A DNA stretch of 56,824 bases. Origin: Schizophyllum amplum. Lineage: Eukaryota > Basidiomycota > Agaricomycetes > Agaricales > Schizophyllaceae. A program made the translations under genes and the position numbers. This document shows, piece after piece, positions 25,627 through 36,152 of this stretch. The stretch spans positions 1 to 56,824 of the forward strand of contig VDMD01000142.1 of NCBI GenBank assembly GCA_007026445.1. The letters run 5' to 3'. The notes beneath the pieces are model-generated. The model was not told the DNA's origin. It was given only the letters and a program-made list of their open reading frames with translations, and searched no databases. The stretch's first letter is position 1. Every line of letters starts with the position of its first letter.

Positions 25627-26612
25627 GTCGCACCGCACAGTCAGGAGGAACTCGGTGCGTATGCACCACACAAGTTATAGCCCTTCGGTCGTGACTTGAC
25701 GCGCAGCCCACCCGTGTAAACGACCTACCGAAGGCTTTTATGAAACGCTCGGCGCCCCGTCGAAGCGGCTATAACGGTTCACACTTCTAGTCGGGGCTGC
25801 TATTTGTGCGCTGGACCACAGCTGACCCCCGGAGGCCGGAGGGGGGAGAGTGGGCCACAGTATGTAAGAGCGCTGCCCGCGGCGGGGTAAAAAAAATGCA
25901 GGGTTATCGCGAGGTCCGAGAGGGTGATAAGGCCGATGGCGAGGGTTACGCGAAGTCGAACATCAGCGTTACATATATATGGTCATTTGCGGCACGTGCG
26001 AAGAAGGAACAGTGGGAACCGAGAGCAAGGCGGCCGAGTGACTTGGCCGGGGTCAAGGTCGATGCCAGGTGCATAGTCTGACGCGTGACGACTCGAGCAG
26101 CGGTGGCCGCGGTGAAGAAAGGGCTGGCGTGATTGAGCGTCGAAAGCGTATACTTCCCGAGCGAGCGCCTTATCCTGAGATAGAGACAAGCCACGCCGTA
26201 GAGCCCACTCTGATCGTGTTTGGTGAGTGCAGGAATCCGACGGAGGGAGTTGCGGGCGCCAATGGAAGAAGGTTATGGTTAAAGTAAACAGAGGGTGACA
26301 CTCAGGGTCGTCGAAAGTGCAACGGTTGTTGCCGAAATCGGAAAAGGCTCCGGCGACCACGTGATACCGCCACTGTTGAAGCTCGAAGGAGGGCGGCGCT
26401 GCGGCGCTACACACTCTCCCATAGATTCCATCTTAGGTAGGCCTTGCAGCAAAAATGGTTGTCCTGAAGCGCGGGAAGTCGGCTGTGAGTCACTGCATAT
26501 CCACGTCGACAGCGAGTTGCACAGCACGCGGTCGACGCGTGGCTGCCCCTCCCACGTGGCTCCGGTGAATGACTGCTATGATGATGATGGCTGCGCCCCT
26601 CATGCTGCAGCG
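25627..26612. other. Divergent intergenic region MCT-like / FAS1 gene
   Basis: About 1 kb with no convincing gene; frames at 25946-26414 on either strand look spurious. It presumably holds both promoters. Confidence 0.45.
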
Positions 26613-29600
26613 ATGCGCTTGTTACTCCTTCCCCTCACCTTCGTCGCGCTCGTCGCGCCGCTCATCGACGCCTACCAGACGCCGCTGAGCCTAGACACGA
26701 CATCACTCACTCTCGTCGACGCCCTCTCCGCCGATCCTGACTATACATCTCTCCTGCGCCTGCTCCAGCGCGCGCGCCTCATCCCGACGCTCAACCGCCT
26801 CAACGGCAGCACTCTCTTCGCACCCACCAATGATGCGATTGCAAAGCACCGACTGTGGGATGCGTACTTGGACGCTGAGCATGATCTCGCGGACAACATC
26901 CAGGAGCAGCTCCGTCAGCAGCTGTTCTACCACCTGCTGAACTACTCCCTGCCCGCGTTCGAGGAGGACAAGATCATCGTACTGAAGACCCTTCACTATC
27001 CTCACTCACCTACGGAACACCCCACGCCACAGCCGCCTCCAAGTCCGCCCTGGATGCCAGTCCCGAACGGCACCCTCGGCCACGAGCCGCAGCGCCTCCG
27101 CCTTGCGGCGCACGGCCAGGATGCCTTTGTGGGCGCGAACGCATTTGGCAAGGGAGGTGCAGGTGTAGTGAAAGGAAGGGTAGACGCAGGGAACGGTATA
27201 CTGTTGGGCATAGACGATGTCCTTGAGCCGCCTAGTCGCCTAGGTGTGTGCCTACACCGGTTCTTATGAAACTCTACTGAGCACAGTCTATGTAGCCGAC
27301 GTCATCTCCTCCATGAGCTCGATATCCTACTGGAACAAGATAATGACCCCCGAAATATCCACTCTCCTTAACAGCACCGACGAGCTCACGGTCTTTCTAC
27401 CACGGGACGACGCTTGGGACTCTTTGGACAAGCTCGAGAGATTGTATCTGGAGAGCGAATATGCCACGGATGACTTGCTTCGGTGCGTGTTATACACCAT
27501 TCTCCGTCATCTCGCCACTCATCCACCTCAGGATCCTCAACATGCATGCCGTCGTCCAAGATGGTGTCAAATGGTCAGACGTGTTCGAGCCTGCGACCAA
27601 CCGTGAGTACAATCCCAGAACCTTGGACGTTGCACTAACAGCACCAGTTACCACTTTGGACGGCTCCACCCTCGAAGTCGTCACCGCACCGGAGAAGACA
27701 ATGGTTGGGTCCGCCCAGCTCGTCCACCCGGACATATACGCCGCCAATGGTGTTGCTCACATCGTCGACGGCCTGCTCATCCCCCCAAACGCGCTGCAAA
27801 TCACGCCCGAGAAGTACCTGCTCGCGCTCAACTGCACCAAGTTCATCTCGCTCTTGCACTCCGTCAACCTCACGAGTCTGGTCAACGACACCGCGGCCGA
27901 ATACACAATACTTGCGCCACAGGACGACGTCATCACAATATTCGGCGACGACGACAACCTGCCGGAGCCCGGCAGTGAGGATCTGAAGAACATGCTGCGG
28001 TACCACTTCCTGCCAGGGCGATGGACGCCGAAGAAGCTTAAGAATGGGATGCTTCTGGAGACCGCGCTGGAAGAGACGGGTCTCGACGGTGGTCGGCAGG
28101 TATTGAGCGTCGAAGTGGATGACGATGCATTGGCTGGCAAGGAGAAGGACCGCAGTATACGCTTTGGTGGGGCCAAGGTGCTTGGGGATCACAGTACGTC
28201 GACGCACTCATAATGAGACCATATACTGACGTTGTCTATCGCAGTATGGATCAACAACACGCTCGTTTACTTCATTTCGCGGCCTGTCACGCCACCTACG
28301 GACGCGCTTGCGACGGCTCTCCCCTCTTTGGACCTCAGCAGCTTTCTAGCCGCCGTGTTTTCAACAAGTCTGGCAGACGTCCTGAAAGCCACCCCACGCA
28401 CGTCGATCCTCGTACCTCACAATAGCGCGTTCAAGCGCCTCGGCGCGCTCGTCAGCGCGCATCTGCTCGCCAACAATGCCGCATCGAAGGCCGACCTCGA
28501 GCAGATTGTGCTGCACCACACGCTCGATAGCGTGCAGTACACCAATAGCCTGCAGACCGGCGCGCAGCACACGTTCTCAACGCTGCAGGGCTCGGATGTG
28601 GATTTGCTCCGCGGGGAAAACGGCAGCCTGAGCGTACGGCCAAGTGGAGGATGGCCTGATATGCAAGCGGCCCTTTATCCGAAGGACACGCTGACACGGA
28701 CGGGTGTTGTGCATGAACTGAGTACGTCTTCTCATTTCCTGTGAAGGGTGCGTGAACGCTGACGATACGCGTTCAGGCGACTTGCTCTTCCCGCGTACAG
28801 TTCATCTGACGCTCGGCAAGCTGATGAAGGCCGCTCAAGGGAGCACGATGAACACGCTAATCAGCAAGGCGGGTATGGAATGGGTGTTGAATGGGACGGC
28901 ACCGCCGGAGGGAAGCCCGTGGGCAGACAAGGTTCGTTCAAGAGCCTTTTGTGAGGGTTGCATACTGAACAACACGTAGGGCGTCGAGGGTGCGACGTGG
29001 ACGCTATTGTGTCCGACCGATGATGCCTTCAAGTCGGTGAACCTGACGGAGCGGTACGCCAACGTGGAAGATCTTCAGCAAACAGTGGCCCAGCACTTGA
29101 TTCTGATGCCCTCTGCATCCTTCGATGGTGAACGCGTTCACGTTATGCTCTGGACCTAGCTAATTTGATCCATTGTTTTTCCTAGCGAACGCGCCGCCAG
29201 TGGATAACCGGCCCTTGAAACTGGACGATGATCCAACGTACTCAACGTTGCGGACGTCCGAGTCCGAATACGGCGACATCACGTTCCGGCAACAAGGCGA
29301 CGGCGAAAGTACTGGCTACGTCGTCGGCATCAAGGGCGCGCGAGAATGCGGGAAACCGGACTCGGCGCGCGTGATGGCATGGGGGCGCGCCACCGGCAGT
29401 ACGGGTGGTGGGGTCATTCAGATCGACCGCCTGCTGGAGCCGTGCGAACCATCTTGGTTCTGGAAGTTCGGTGCTCCGATTGCGGTTGGCGTCTTTGGTG
29501 TGGTATGTGCTCTTCTGCAGTGCTTATCGCGAGGCCCTGACCCTTTTGCAGATCGCTATATCTTGCTTCTTCCTGGGCGTTCGCTGGGTGTGGCAAAGGG

Positions 29601-29668
29601 ACGTTACAGAGGCGACGTACGAACCCGTAGGCGGGTTCGGCAGGAGCGACGACGAGGAAGATGTATAG
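26613..29668 (+). CDS. Multi-FAS1 (fasciclin) domain membrane protein
   Basis: Secretory-pathway protein with about five fasciclin domains; FAS1 proteins mediate adhesion or cell-wall and vacuolar functions. Nine exons: 26613-27243, 27287-27482, 27532-27601, 27647-28193, 28245-28721, 28777-28931, 28980-29127, 29186-29502 and 29552-29668; 885 residues. The signal peptide 'MRLLLLPLTFVALVAPLIDA' is followed by FAS1 repeats. Their H1/H2-type motifs appear as 'LNGSTLFAPTNDAI', 'LTVFLPRDDAW', 'YTILAPQDDVI', 'TSILVPHNSAF' and 'WTLLCPTDDAF'. A single membrane helix near the C-terminus ('IAVGVFGVIAISCFFLGVRW') and a short acidic tail make it a type I membrane protein. Many N-glycosylation sequons lie in the ectodomain. 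Confidence 0.85.
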
Positions 29669-30097
29669 GCAAAGGACATTCTTGTATATCTCATTCTGCC
29701 CAGGCCCTCAATTTCCGGTCAACATACTCTACGTACATTTTATATCTCTGGTATTGTACCCGACTGGACAGAAATATGCCTGTTATTTATGGTCACGGCA
29801 GACATCTAACTTGTAGCTATATAATATCACTGTCACTTACGCCAGGCTGTCTGAGGTGCGGACCAGCGAGTGGAGGACCGCACTGCAGCGCGAGTCGACC
29901 AACAGAGAATGCGGAGGACCGCCGGGTGATGCCGAGGCGGACCACGCGAGCTCGGCGACATGGGCATGTGATTTCCCCACAATAGCCGCCATCATGTTGA
30001 GTCCGAGTTGCCTCTGCGAATCAGGCCGGAGCTGCTGATCCCTTGTTCTCTCCCCTGACCTCGCTCGACGCCGCGATACCTTCCCTCGACATCAGAG
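29669..30097. other. Intergenic region FAS1 to carnitine carrier
   Basis: AT-richer 3' flank of the FAS1 gene, then carrier promoter sequence. No gene seen. Confidence 0.45.
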
Positions 30098-31478
30098 ATG
30101 GTGAGGGGCGCGAATGCTGCTGGAATAGCCCTGACGAAGACTTTAGAGCACTGAAGCAGCCAAGAACGCGACGATGGACCAGGTGAAGGCGTTCATCGCC
30201 GGAGGCTTTGGTGGTGTGTGCGCGGTACTAGTCGGTACGCGTTCTGGACCTTCATTCGGCGAGCGAAGAGCTGACGAGTGCGATCTTCCGACGTTGTGTT
30301 CTTCGCTCGCGATCTTACAGGTCATCCCTTCGATCTCACGAAGACGCGACTACAGACCGCGGCCGAAGGCACGTACAAGGGCGGTATAGATGTCGTGCGG
30401 AAGACGCTCGCCAAGGATGGGCTGACTGGGTGAGTCCGAGATGCGTGAATGCTGTGCCAGTGTTTACTGACGCGCGCACGCGCAGAATGTACCGCGGCGT
30501 TGTTCCCCCACTGCTTGGTGTCACTCCGATCTTCGCAGTATCATTCTGGGTGCGTGTAAAGACTGCCTTACATGTGATCCTTCCTTCTCATCTACTTTTA
30601 CTTGCCCTCAGGCCTACGATGCATCGAAGAAGGTCGTGTTCGCCCTCACGCCGAACCGCACAACGGACACCCTCTCCACCGCCGAACTCGCGACCGCAGG
30701 TTTCCTCTCTGCAATCCCGACGACTCTCATCACCGCTCCAGTAGAGCGTGCCAAGGTGTTGCTCCAGGTCCAGGGCCAGGGCGGCGCAGAGCAGAAGTAC
30801 AAGGGCGTGTTCGACGTCATTGGCCAACTATACAAGGAGGGCGGCGTCAAGAGTATCTTCCGCGGCTCACTGGCAACAATCGCGCGTGACGGGCCTGGCA
30901 GTGCAGCGTGAGTGACTCGAGTTCGGCTGTCATCGTCCATCCGCATGCCAAGTCTTGCGGAGGACCGACGGCGCGCCGCGGCGCGCTCCCCGCTGAACCG
31001 ACCGTTCCGCTAACCTTTCCCCAGCTACTTCGCCGCCTACGAGGTGACGAAGAAGGCTCTGACGCCTGCCGGCGCATCGCCCGCGGACCTCCAGCTGAGC
31101 ACCATCATCACCGCAGGCGGCATGGCCGGTGTAGCGATGTGGGCGATTGCAATCCCGCCAGATGTACGTCTTTTGATCGAGCGCTCTGTGCTTCAGGGCT
31201 ACATGTTGATCTTTTGCGTATCTCAGGTCCTCAAGTCGCGTTTGCAATCCGCGCCGACTGGGACGTACAGCGGGTTCATGGACTGTGCGCGGAAGACGAT
31301 AGCGCAGGACGGCGCGGCTGCGCTGTGGAAGGGCTTCGGGCCGGCGATGGCAAGAGTGCGTATAGTTGGCTGATTTGATCCTGGCATGTAACTTACCTTT
31401 CGTCAGGCATTCCCCGCTAATGCGGCAACCTTCCTCGGGGTGGAGTACTCGAGGCAATTCATGGACAAGCTCTTTTAG
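30098..31478 (+). CDS. Mitochondrial carnitine/acylcarnitine carrier
   Basis: Inner mitochondrial membrane carrier exchanging acylcarnitine for carnitine (SLC25A20/Crc1 group), feeding fatty-acid and acetyl units to mitochondria. Eight exons: 30098-30100 (the ATG alone), 30147-30234, 30321-30429, 30486-30549, 30612-30907, 31025-31163, 31227-31355 and 31407-31478; 299 residues. The three mitochondrial-carrier repeats have the PxD/E-x-x-K/R signatures 'HPFDLTKTRLQT', 'APVERAKVLLQVQG' and 'IPPDVLKSRLQS'. The ends match the carnitine carrier: 'FIAGGFGGVCAVLVGHPFD' and 'FPANAATFLGVEYSRQ'. Start choice: the ATG at 30174 is in frame, but joining ATG at 30098-30100 over a 46-nt GT-AG intron adds the N-terminal 'STEAAKNAT' tail. 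Both are possible. Confidence 0.88.
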
Positions 31479-31934
31479 AGAAGGGCTAACGATTTGTTTT
31501 GGATTCTAACATTCGCAAGTGTGTTTTTCTGAGCAATAAATTATATCCCGATGAGTCGCCCCATCATCCATACGAAGGGACACTGAAAGTACTGAACGTG
31601 GGGACATATGCCGTCTCACAAGTCACTCGCGCCCAGTCGGACGAATCAGGCAAGTCAATCGCCTCCCAAGGCCTTTCGTCCTCTTAGGCAGCCTTTCCCG
31701 TTCTCCCCTTGGTTTCACGATCTTGGCCGCCAGCATGCAGGCACGGCCACGCCTGAGAGACAGCGCTCTAGCTCTAACCGGGCTGGTTGGTGCGGCACAC
31801 TTGCAGACTTGACTTACCCCCGTTTTCGAGAGGGATGACCACTGACGGAAAACAATGAAGGACCGTTCAAGAAGCAACTTCCATAACGTCCCCTATCGAA
31901 TAATACATATCCCAGCCAGATGCGAATCGTGACC
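31479..31934. other. Convergent intergenic region
   Basis: 3' flanks of the carrier gene (plus) and of the secreted protein gene (minus). No gene seen. Confidence 0.45.
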
Positions 31935-33050
31935 CTATGCAGACGCTGATGCAGTCGCAATCGCGGATGCGGACTCAGCAGCAGATGCAGAGTCAGACGT
32001 TGATGCAGAGTCAGACGCAGATGCGGTGCTGGCGGCAGCACTGTCGGTAGCAGCCGCGGACTATGGTATGTCAGAATTGTTCAAAGCGACCTTTATGAAA
32101 GCTCCTCACCGTCGCTGCCGCAGAGTCAGTGGCCGCCGCCGCCGCGGAGCCGCCTCCCAAAACACCGTCGATGTTGTCGGCGACGGTGCTCACTTTGCTC
32201 GCGGCCTTGTCGAGCCCGAGAGCAGTGAGGAGGTCCTCGATCTTGCTTGCACCGTCATCAATGAGGGCAGAGAGGTCCGCGCCGGAGCCGTCGGCGGTCG
32301 CGTCGTCGTCCCCGAGGAGCGACGAAAGCAGGTCCGTCAGCCCGTCGCGCCCGAACAGGCCGCCACCGCCGAGCAGATCGCTGAGGCCGCCCGCCTTTGT
32401 GTCGTCCGCAGCAGCAGCATCGTCGCCGGCGTTCTTGAGGCCGAGGCCGCCGAGAAGGTCCCCAAGGCCGCCGCCGCCGCCGCCGAGGAGGTCTCCAAGG
32501 CCACCGCCGCCGCCGAGAAGATCCCCGAGACCACTGTCACCGAGGAGACCAGATAGGCCCGAGTCGTCGTTGGCTGCATCGGTGCTGTCGGCAGCATCGC
32601 CGCCACCTAGGAGCGAGCCAATAAGGTCTCCGATGCCCTGGAGTCCTTCGAGCAGGCCGCCGTCGCCGGCGGTGTCTGCAGAAGCATCCGTAGCGGAGGC
32701 TGCTGCCTAGTCATATAGTGAGCCTGCGGTTCGACTGCAAAATTCATGATACATACCGCAGTCTCCGTAGCAGTGGCAGAATCATCAGTCGCGGAGGCAA
32801 CAGTGGACGCATCGGTGGCTGCGTCGGTGGCAGCAGCCTCTGCAGCGAATATGGCAGCGACAGGCGCTGGCGCATCACGCCTCATCTCAACGCCACGCAC
32901 GAGCACACCCTGTAACTCATGTTAGTTCTCATGTATCCGGAAGATCGCATGCAGTCGACTCACAGAGCGGATACCTGCGGGCATGGGGGCGGCCGACGAT
33001 AGCGTGGCGCCGAGAACGACAGAGCAAAGGGTAGCTTGGAAGAAACGCAT
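31935..33050 (-). CDS. Secreted Ala/Gly/Asp-rich protein with GLGDLLGG repeats
   Basis: Function unknown; no family recognised. Four exons, 33050-32964, 32909-32757, 32706-32110 and 32060-31935, are joined at three phase-0 introns; 320 residues. Residues 1-21 form a signal peptide ('MRFFQATLCSVVLGATLSSA'). A Thr/Ala/Asp-rich stretch ('ATDAATDASTVASATDDS') leads into repeats of the type 'GGGLGDLLGG', then 'GLFGRDGLTDLLSSLLGDDD', a helical region 'DLLTALGLDKAASKV', and a Ser/Ala tail of 'SASDSAS' units. The protein is very acidic with amphipathic Leu spacing, compatible with self-assembly or surface activity (inference). Its neighbour at 34051-35318 has the same intron phases, signal exon, and GDLL and GRDxL motifs, so the two are probably paralogues. 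No cysteine-rich or hydrophobin pattern is present. Confidence 0.72.
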
Positions 33051-34050
33051 GATCGAATATGGTGGTAAGTGGTTGCCTGAACGACTTGACTTTCAACGAT
33101 GGTGGGCACGAGGGCGTAAAAGACGAAGAAAATGTGAAGGCGAAGAGGCAGACAAACGAAAGACTGGGGAAGAACGAAAGGGTTGGGCGCAGCCCGGATG
33201 CGTTGAAAGTCGAAGGAGATGAACGGTGGGGAGGAACCAGCGCATCCGGCCGCGGAGTGGGACAATATATAGGCAGATTCTGCACGCGAATGCGTCCATG
33301 CGACGATGGCGAGGAAGATCGTTGCCCATGGCAACTGTAACCAGAACTTGCGGAACCCGAGGGAGCCTTGTGCCAGTGTGTTGTTCCTGGCTGGCTACAG
33401 CCGTTAGAGCAGCGAGCGTGTCTGAAATTTGAAAGCTGTCTGAGTGCTTGCATTGTGCACGTTTGAACGTTTGCCACCCATGGAAAAGTTGATTGTCGAA
33501 CGTAGTGCCATGGTTGGAAGTCGAAGCTGAGATCAACATAACAAATACATCGCTCGCGCGTAAGCGCTCAAGCTGCGGATGGTGCTGCCAAATGTCCTGT
33601 ATCTGCGGGAAGCCCAGTCCGGAAGGGAAGCACAATCTGAGCACAATCCGAGTCAGCAGCCCGAGGTCAGTCGAAGTTCCGAACAACTTCAGATGCTACC
33701 ATCAACGGCGGCGCAGGGCTGAGGGCGGCGCCAGTCCCGCGATAGGCTCCGAGTCTCGAGACCAAAACCGGTCAGCCTGGAGCCGCAAGTACTCGGCCGC
33801 TGGAGATGATCGATGATCTTCAGCGATACTTCGTGCTTGAAATCACACAGCGATGAAGATAGGTGAAGGCTATATGCTCCACAAGCAGGTTGTGTTTAAC
33901 AGAAACTATGAAGAATATACAGAAAGCAAAGCAAATGCAGTACAGTCAGACAGAACGAGTACAGCGACGACGGAGAAGGGAAAATGCGGGTGGGTATGGG
34001 TACAATGAGCTTGCGCAGTCTACAGATCTACTAGCGGAAAACTGACGGCC
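33051..34050. other. Intergenic region between the two secreted-protein genes
   Basis: About 1 kb. The left part is the promoter of the 33050 gene: a purine-rich tract at roughly 33100-33240 (pyrimidine-rich on the coding strand) and a TATATAT motif at 33265-33271. The right part is the 3' flank of the repeat-protein gene. Long minus frames here have no domain-like sequence. Confidence 0.45.
33265..33271 (-). promoter_or_regulatory. TATA-like element of secreted protein gene
   Basis: TATATAT on the minus strand, about 215 bp upstream of the ATG at 33050, with a pyrimidine-rich tract (coding strand) between them, a layout common in strongly expressed fungal genes. Confidence 0.4.
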
Positions 34051-35318
34051 TTAAAGGCTGCCAACGGCACCGAGAACTGGGGAAGCGACATCGCCAACTG
34101 CAGCGACAACATCGCCGACAGCGCTGGTCGCGCCGTTGATGACACCACCAACGAGCTCGTCACGGCCAGTAACAGCGCCGAGAACCTACGAAATGATCAA
34201 ACACTTGTCAAGATGCAAGGGTGGCTCCACTTACTGGGGACGCAACGTCACCGACAGCGCCAACAACGCCGCTAACGGCACCCTCGACGCCGTTAACGAC
34301 GCCGCCGATCAGGTCATCGCGGCCAAGGAGACCGCCGGTGAGGCCGCCCACGGCGCCAACAACCTGGTAGCACATGAGCACGAACTTCTTTTTACATACG
34401 CAAAGGGCAGGACTCACGGGAGACGCAACGTCACCAACAGCGCCGACGACATCGCCAACAGCGTCAGTCGCACCGCCAACAACACCGCTGACGAGGTCAT
34501 CACGGCCAGTTAACCCGCCAACAGCGCCGAGGACCTATGTCAGGGTTTTAGTAAGTGGATACATAACATGCCGGAAAGGGACGTACGGGAGACGCGACAT
34601 CGCCAACAGCGCCAACAACGTCACCAACAGCGCCCTCGACACCGCTCACGACGCCACCGACAAGGTCGTCACGACCGGTGAGACCACCAGTCAGGCCACC
34701 GACAGCGCCGAGAACCTGCACAAGGAGTCAGATTCAGTTGAAGGTGAACAGTTCTTCTCGCTCACGGGAGAAGCAACATCGCCAACAGCACCAACGACAT
34801 CGCCGACGGCGTTGGTAGCACCGTTGACGACACCGCCAACGAGGTCATCGCGGCCGATGACAGAGTTGACAACAGGCTCAGCAGTCTCCTCAACGGTTTC
34901 AACAGCGCCAGCGGCAAGGGTTGTTGCGTCGTTCACAGCTGAGGTCGCAACGTCCCGGAGGCCGAGGCCACTCAGAAGATCACCGACACCGCCGAGGAGG
35001 CCACCGTCAAGGAGGCCACCCTCGCTGGAATCGGAGGAGGCAGAAGTTGACGGAGCCGCGGCAGCCTTTCAGTTCGTCAGAGGGCGGAACGGAACAGCGC
35101 AATGAAAGACACGACGACATACAGAAGTGCTGGCAGCATCCTCCTGCCTTGCGAAGACGCCACGAGCAGATGCCTGCGACATGGAGTCAGTTCTGAGTCG
35201 GTACGCGCACGCGAACTGTGCTCACCAGAGCGCGGGCTGCGTCCCTCGGATAGGGGGCCGCAGATGCGGAGATGGCGCCGAGGGCGAAGGTGCAAAGAGC
35301 AGCACGAGTGAAGTACAT
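34051..35318 (-). CDS. Secreted exon-array repeat protein (GRDDLVGGVV repeats)
   Basis: No family recognised; function unknown. Seven exons: 35318-35226 (signal peptide), 35173-35123, 35065-34766, 34715-34587, 34534-34418, 34363-34235 and 34185-34051; 317 residues. All six introns are phase 0 and 49-57 nt. Residues 1-21 are a signal peptide. Exon 3 has an acidic 'EGGLLDGGLLGGVGDLLSGL' segment like its neighbour's and then the first repeat. Exons 4, 5 and 6 each encode exactly one repeat of 43, 39 and 43 residues, beginning 'V(L/V)GAVGGLTG', centred on 'GRDDL(V/I)GGVV' and ending 'VVGAVGDVASP'. Exon 7 holds a last, shorter repeat and the start of another ('ASPVLGAVGSL') without the intron expected at that point. 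Repeats are rich in Gly, Val, Ala and Asp with no Cys or aromatic residues. Introns differ in sequence although exons are very alike. Confidence 0.8.
34235..34715 (-). repeat. Tandem exon duplication array
   Basis: Three consecutive exon units (34715-34587, 34534-34418, 34363-34235) of 129, 117 and 129 nt repeat closely at nucleotide and protein level. Further units lie in the 3' part of exon 34766-35065 and in exon 34051-34185. The unit boundary is always the phase-0 intron between codons for 'ASP' and 'V(L/V)GAV'. Confidence 0.82.
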
Positions 35319-36152
35319 GATAAGTAGAGTGTATAGGATTTGGGTGAGTTCGGAGGGAAGTAGGTTCCGGACCAACTAGTTGTGTGGAGATGAAGTAGAG
35401 AGAGTGGGTGGCAGCGAGAGCGTGTGAGTCAGAGAGTGGCTGACCGAGAGAGGAAGAACGAAAGGGCTTGAGAGAGAGGTATCGACCGACGCAGCATTTA
35501 TACGAGCTGGCAGGTTGGCTGAACCCTGAGTCCGGCCGCGGGGAAGCTCCAACTCCAAAGCGCGACGCTCCACTGGCGCTCCAAAAATCACATAAATTCG
35601 AACCATGTTGTCGAGAAGGCGAACTTGGGCTGCACGCCTATCATCGCGCATGACAACCAAGCCGCGGGCGGGGGTTTTAGACCTTCAGGTTGAGGACGCG
35701 AGCTTGCAGCATACGACAAGCTCCCATGAAGTTCATCTCAGATGGAAAAGTAAAAGCAGGAAGAGATTTCTCTCGGCTTGCCAACCCCAATTTCTTCTGG
35801 AGTTGGGGGGGTGAAGAAGCGGAACAAGCGTGATCAGCGTAGCATCAATGATGGCGATCAGCAGAACCAGTCGATCATTGCCATGTGCCTCTGTTTGCTC
35901 AGATCCTGTTGTTTGTTCGCGAGTCGCTGGATCGCGAATCAGAATATGCTGGTGCCACGGAATCTCAAGCACTGTCATCCTGACATTATTCCTTTAGTAA
36001 TTGTAATCGCGAACGACTCACAGCGTTATGACATGCACTCCCTATGCCACCCTCCTGTTAAAAAACATGATGACATCGTACATTCGGACCCATAATGTTG
36101 ACATACAAAGCGCAAATCTCTAAAGCCCACTGCAAGTCCCAACATATCGGTC
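35319..36152. other. Intergenic region / promoter of repeat-protein gene
   Basis: On the coding (minus) strand a long CT-rich tract covers about 35475-35385, downstream of a TATA box, which is typical of highly expressed fungal genes. The right half is the 3' flank of the ACS transporter. No gene seen. Confidence 0.5.
35496..35502 (-). promoter_or_regulatory. TATA box of repeat-protein gene
   Basis: TATAAAT on the minus strand, 178 bp before the ATG at 35318, followed by a CT-rich leader tract. Confidence 0.5.

Noticed and set aside
32026..32710. Plus-strand Arg/Pro/Ser- and Ala/Glu-rich frames of 176-193 residues
   Set aside because: Antisense of the Gly/Asp/Leu-rich exon of the secreted protein; no start context or domain.
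33093..33686. 197-residue minus-strand open frame between the secreted-protein genes
   Set aside because: It covers the promoter tract of the 33050 gene and reads as low-complexity translation of a CT-rich leader.
34136..35105. Long plus-strand frames opposite the repeat gene, Thr/Ser/Pro-rich
   Set aside because: They are antisense shadows created by the periodic codon pattern of the minus-strand exons; the minus strand has clean splice sites and a signal peptide.
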